A DNA stretch of 15,585 nucleotides from JAGPCH01 sp039810605 (lineage in GTDB: Bacteria; Bacteroidota; Ignavibacteria; Tepidaquicellales; Tepidaquicellaceae). The notes under the pieces were generated by a model. It ran no database searches and had not been told where the DNA came from. It saw only the letters and a program-made list of their open reading frames with translations. A program made the position numbers and the translations under genes. This document shows, in pieces, positions 15,438 through 15,585 of the stretch (position 1 is the first letter of the stretch; each line of letters starts with the position of its first letter). The stretch covers positions 1-15,585 of the forward strand of contig JBDHXH010000067.1 of assembly GCA_039810605.1 (NCBI GenBank), read 5' to 3'.

Positions 15438-15585
15438 ATGAACGAGAAAAAACGTTACACCCGCCTGCACAGTATATGGTGCACGGTACATTAAAACAAT
15501 CGGGCAGGCAGCAGAACAGAAAGTCACCATTCTCAGAGAGCTGCTTGAGAAGGATGCTCCCATCAGTCAACTGGCTGAAAAATAC
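15438..15585 (+). pseudogene. IS3-type transposase start (HTH), apparently broken by a ~49-bp insertion; runs off the window
   Basis: ATG at 15438 follows AAAGGAA by a good ribosome-site distance and reads MNEKKRYT, then goes to a TAA at 15492-15494. From 15511 another frame reads AEQKVTILRELLEKDAPISQ then LAEKY to the window end. Joined without 15462-15510, the two give a normal N-terminus for an IS3/IS911-type orfA helix-turn-helix transposase (RYTAEQKVTILRELLE is characteristic). The 49 extra bases are not a multiple of three and contain GCCTGC/GCAGGC and TGCAC/GTGCA inverted repeats, so the gene would be non-functional unless frameshifting or another start rescues it. The end of the gene is not in the window. 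The family call rests on about 33 residues. Confidence 0.62.

Noticed and set aside
15390..15563. N-terminal part of the 130-residue minus-strand frame as coding sequence
   Set aside because: It is antisense to a recognisable transposase start with its ribosome site, and shows no IS110 similarity.

Overview
The window reads as chromosomal DNA from the Bacteroidota/Chlorobiota group, most like Ignavibacteria. Two proteins end in a type IX secretion (T9SS) sorting domain of the NYPNPFNPTTKI type. A promoter before one of them matches the Bacteroidota pattern (TTG, about 20 nt, TAnnTTTG), and two other genes have weaker versions. Start codons are mixed (ATG, GTG, TTG). No rRNA or tRNA gene and no CRISPR array was seen.

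Layout. 1-1668: the end of zwf (glucose-6-phosphate dehydrogenase) followed by pgl (6-phosphogluconolactonase), the first two steps of the oxidative pentose phosphate pathway. The pgl reading frame has no normal start codon at the place homology requires one. 1757-4151: a divergent pair, a GAF plus PP2C/SpoIIE-type phosphatase on the minus strand and a two-helix K+ channel with RCK domains on the plus strand. 4289-6762: a type II restriction-modification pair, endonuclease first, overlapping its N6-adenine methyltransferase by 4 bases. 6856-7782: an RlpA-like cell wall protein on the minus strand with a terminator directly after it. 7783-8498: mostly non-coding, with a possible 73-residue ORF, a perfect palindrome and short repeats.

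8499-14250: three genes for secreted proteins. The first is a 915-residue protein with two related beta modules and a dockerin-like pair of calcium loops, but no T9SS signal at its end. The other two are tandem paralogs of 394 and 392 residues with cohesin-like N-terminal halves and T9SS C-termini. Their 3' parts, including stop, terminator and flank, form a duplicated block of about 830 bp. It holds a 572 bp core in which I see no difference, while the 5' halves have clearly diverged. This looks like recent gene conversion.

14498-15585: repeat-rich accessory DNA. It holds two bulged palindromes of about 80 bp with the same asymmetric ends, in opposite orientations, and several further hairpins. 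A truncated IS110-family transposase follows on the minus strand. At the edge, the start of an IS3-type transposase appears to be broken by about 49 extra bases. The hairpin cluster just downstream of the IS110 fragment is a candidate remnant of a bridge RNA. This end and the gene-converted pair are the parts most worth a second look.
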